DNA of 64,000 bases from Paractinoplanes maris (GTDB lineage: Bacteria; Actinomycetota; Actinomycetes; Mycobacteriales; Micromonosporaceae), in assembly GCF_023544465.1 (NCBI RefSeq), contig NZ_JALPVL010000005.1:310001-374000 (forward strand), given 5' to 3'. Both the position numbers and the translations under genes were made by a program. Under the pieces are notes generated by a model that saw only the letters and a program-made list of their open reading frames with translations, was not told where the DNA came from and did not search any database. Of the stretch, positions 63,224 to 64,000 are shown piece after piece. Numbering within the stretch: position 1 is the first letter of the stretch; every line of letters starts with the position of its first letter.

Positions 63224-63529
63224 ATGGGCTTCCTCTTCTGGCTACGCCTGGCCGTGCTGCTCGCCGGCGCCGGCGTGGCGGTCCACGGCTGCTACGTGCT
63301 CGCGACCGGCCGCCTGTCGGGCCGGTCGCGGGCCGCGTTCCGGTCGACCCGGGACGCCGGGATGTATTCGCTGTGCAGCGGGCTGGGTCTGATCTTCCTG
63401 GCCCTCGGGCAATCGGTCCCCGACGACTGGGATCTCTCGATCGTGCTCATCCTGATCGCGTTGGCCCTGACCCTGACCTTCATGGGGCTGGCCTTCCTCC
63501 GATACCGGCCGCGGAAGCGGAGCCGCTGA
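63224..63529 (+). CDS. Small integral membrane protein, 101 aa
   Basis: Three hydrophobic segments (about residues 3-28, 45-62 and 68-92) with a basic tail (RYRPRKRSR) that points into the cytosol. No family is recognised. ATG 63224 begins 11 bases after the dehydrogenase stop, so it is probably in the same operon and could anchor or link the dehydrogenase to the membrane; that is speculation. Confidence 0.65.
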   Translation: MGFLFWLRLAVLLAGAGVAVHGCYVLATGRLSGRSRAAFRSTRDAGMYSLCSGLGLIFLALGQSVPDDWDLSIVLILIALALTLTFMGLAFLRYRPRKRSR

Positions 63530-63552
63530 GGCCTACCGCTTCCGCCGGTCGC

Positions 63553-64000
63553 TCACCCGAGCAGGGCCCGGGCGACGGCGCGGCCGGAGAGCCAGGCGGT
63601 CTCCACGCGCGGGCGTCCGAAAGCGTCGCCGCACAGCCAGATCCGGCCGTCGGCCGCGTACGGGGCGTCGACCGGCTCGGGCTGAGCGTAGGTCCAGCGG
63701 TGCACGTGCACCTCGGGCTGCGCGGAGAGGGCGAGCACCTCACCGACGGCATCGGCCAGGAGCGGCCCGGCGGTCGCCGGGTCGTCGAGGTGCCGGGCGG
63801 CCAGCTCGGGGGTGGAATGCGCGACCAGGACCGGGGCGCCGTCGCCGCGGCGGTCGCCGTCGTCGCAGACGGTGGCCAGCGCCGGGTGGCCGTTGACGAA
63901 GGCGCCGCGCAGGTCGCCCCACTCGCGGGCCGGGTAGGTCAGGACGGCGGCGATCACCGGCTTCCAGGTCTGCGCCGTGGCCGCCGCCTCGACGGCCGGC
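63553..64000 (-). CDS. FAD-dependent amine oxidase/renalase-like protein, 5' end beyond window
   Basis: About 149 C-terminal residues are visible; the frame is open to the window edge. HRWTYAQPEPVDAPYAADGRIWLCGDAFGRPRVETAWLSGRAVARALL is the usual end of NAD(P)/FAD-dependent renalase-like oxidoreductases, with GDAFG binding the FAD. The start and Rossmann motif lie outside the window. It converges on the small membrane protein gene with a 23-base gap. Confidence 0.78.
   Translation of the reverse strand, partial: PAVEAAATAQTWKPVIAAVLTYPAREWGDLRGAFVNGHPALATVCDDGDRRGDGAPVLVAHSTPELAARHLDDPATAGPLLADAVGEVLALSAQPEVHVHRWTYAQPEPVDAPYAADGRIWLCGDAFGRPRVETAWLSGRAVARALLG

Overview
The window is very GC-rich (about 70% or more), with GTG starts, 1-4 nt stop/start overlaps and typical actinomycete families: F420-dependent oxidoreductase, FurA-KatG, an Rv2629-like baeRF protein, a SARP remnant and FtsI-like secreted enzymes. 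This points to a filamentous actinomycete, most likely Micromonosporaceae (Actinoplanes-like). That placement is an inference from gene content, not a database result. No tRNA, rRNA, IS element, prophage or CRISPR array was seen.

Layout. 1-7.1 kb: a partial radical SAM enzyme with an unusual Cys motif, a small conserved protein, two decayed genes (an EamA transporter tail and an NmrA-like reductase), a tandem UspA diverging from a baeRF gene, then an overlapping soluble Ser/Thr kinase and VanW pair. 7.06-7.66 kb is a palindrome-rich spacer that holds copy A of an intergenic repeat; copy B lies at 30.05-30.37 kb. 7.7-17.8 kb: PaaI thioesterase, a membrane-DUF1990 fusion, formaldehyde dehydrogenase, an orphan Flp pilin, a RecQ-like helicase, a secreted M14 peptidase, DUF1330, an MFS exporter and a class A penicillin-binding protein. 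18-20.5 kb: a broken SARP regulator, an esterase and an aldo/keto reductase. 20.7-24.7 kb: a five-gene zinc/manganese ABC uptake operon ending in an ArsR repressor. 25-30 kb: a heme peroxidase fused to LysM domains and a large secreted PA14/propeller/DUF1080 protein.

30.4-40.4 kb: a TetR/hydrolase pair, a copper-handling operon (CopD-CtaG fusion, PCuAC lipoprotein, Tat-type DyP peroxidase, CopC), DUF6188, then furA-katG diverging from a PPOX-family gene across a FurA-type box. 40.4-48.7 kb: a complete overlapping recC-recB-recD operon. 48.7-54.4 kb: a MarR/VOC pair with twin operators, a chloroperoxidase-like hydrolase, a flavin monooxygenase and a GT2-CDP-glycerol transferase fusion. 54.5-59.8 kb: a very large DUF4011/helicase/nuclease/DUF3320 gene (Hhe-type defence candidate) split by an apparent one-base deletion. 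59.8-64 kb: a GntR regulator facing a D-lactate-dehydrogenase-like FAD/Fe-S enzyme, a small membrane protein and a partial FAD amine oxidase.

Three themes link the genes. Oxidative and metal homeostasis recurs (KatG/FurA, DyP, heme peroxidase, Zn and Cu systems). Many divergent promoters carry clear palindromic operators next to the regulator they probably bind. Several genes look freshly decayed by internal deletions or single-base lesions.
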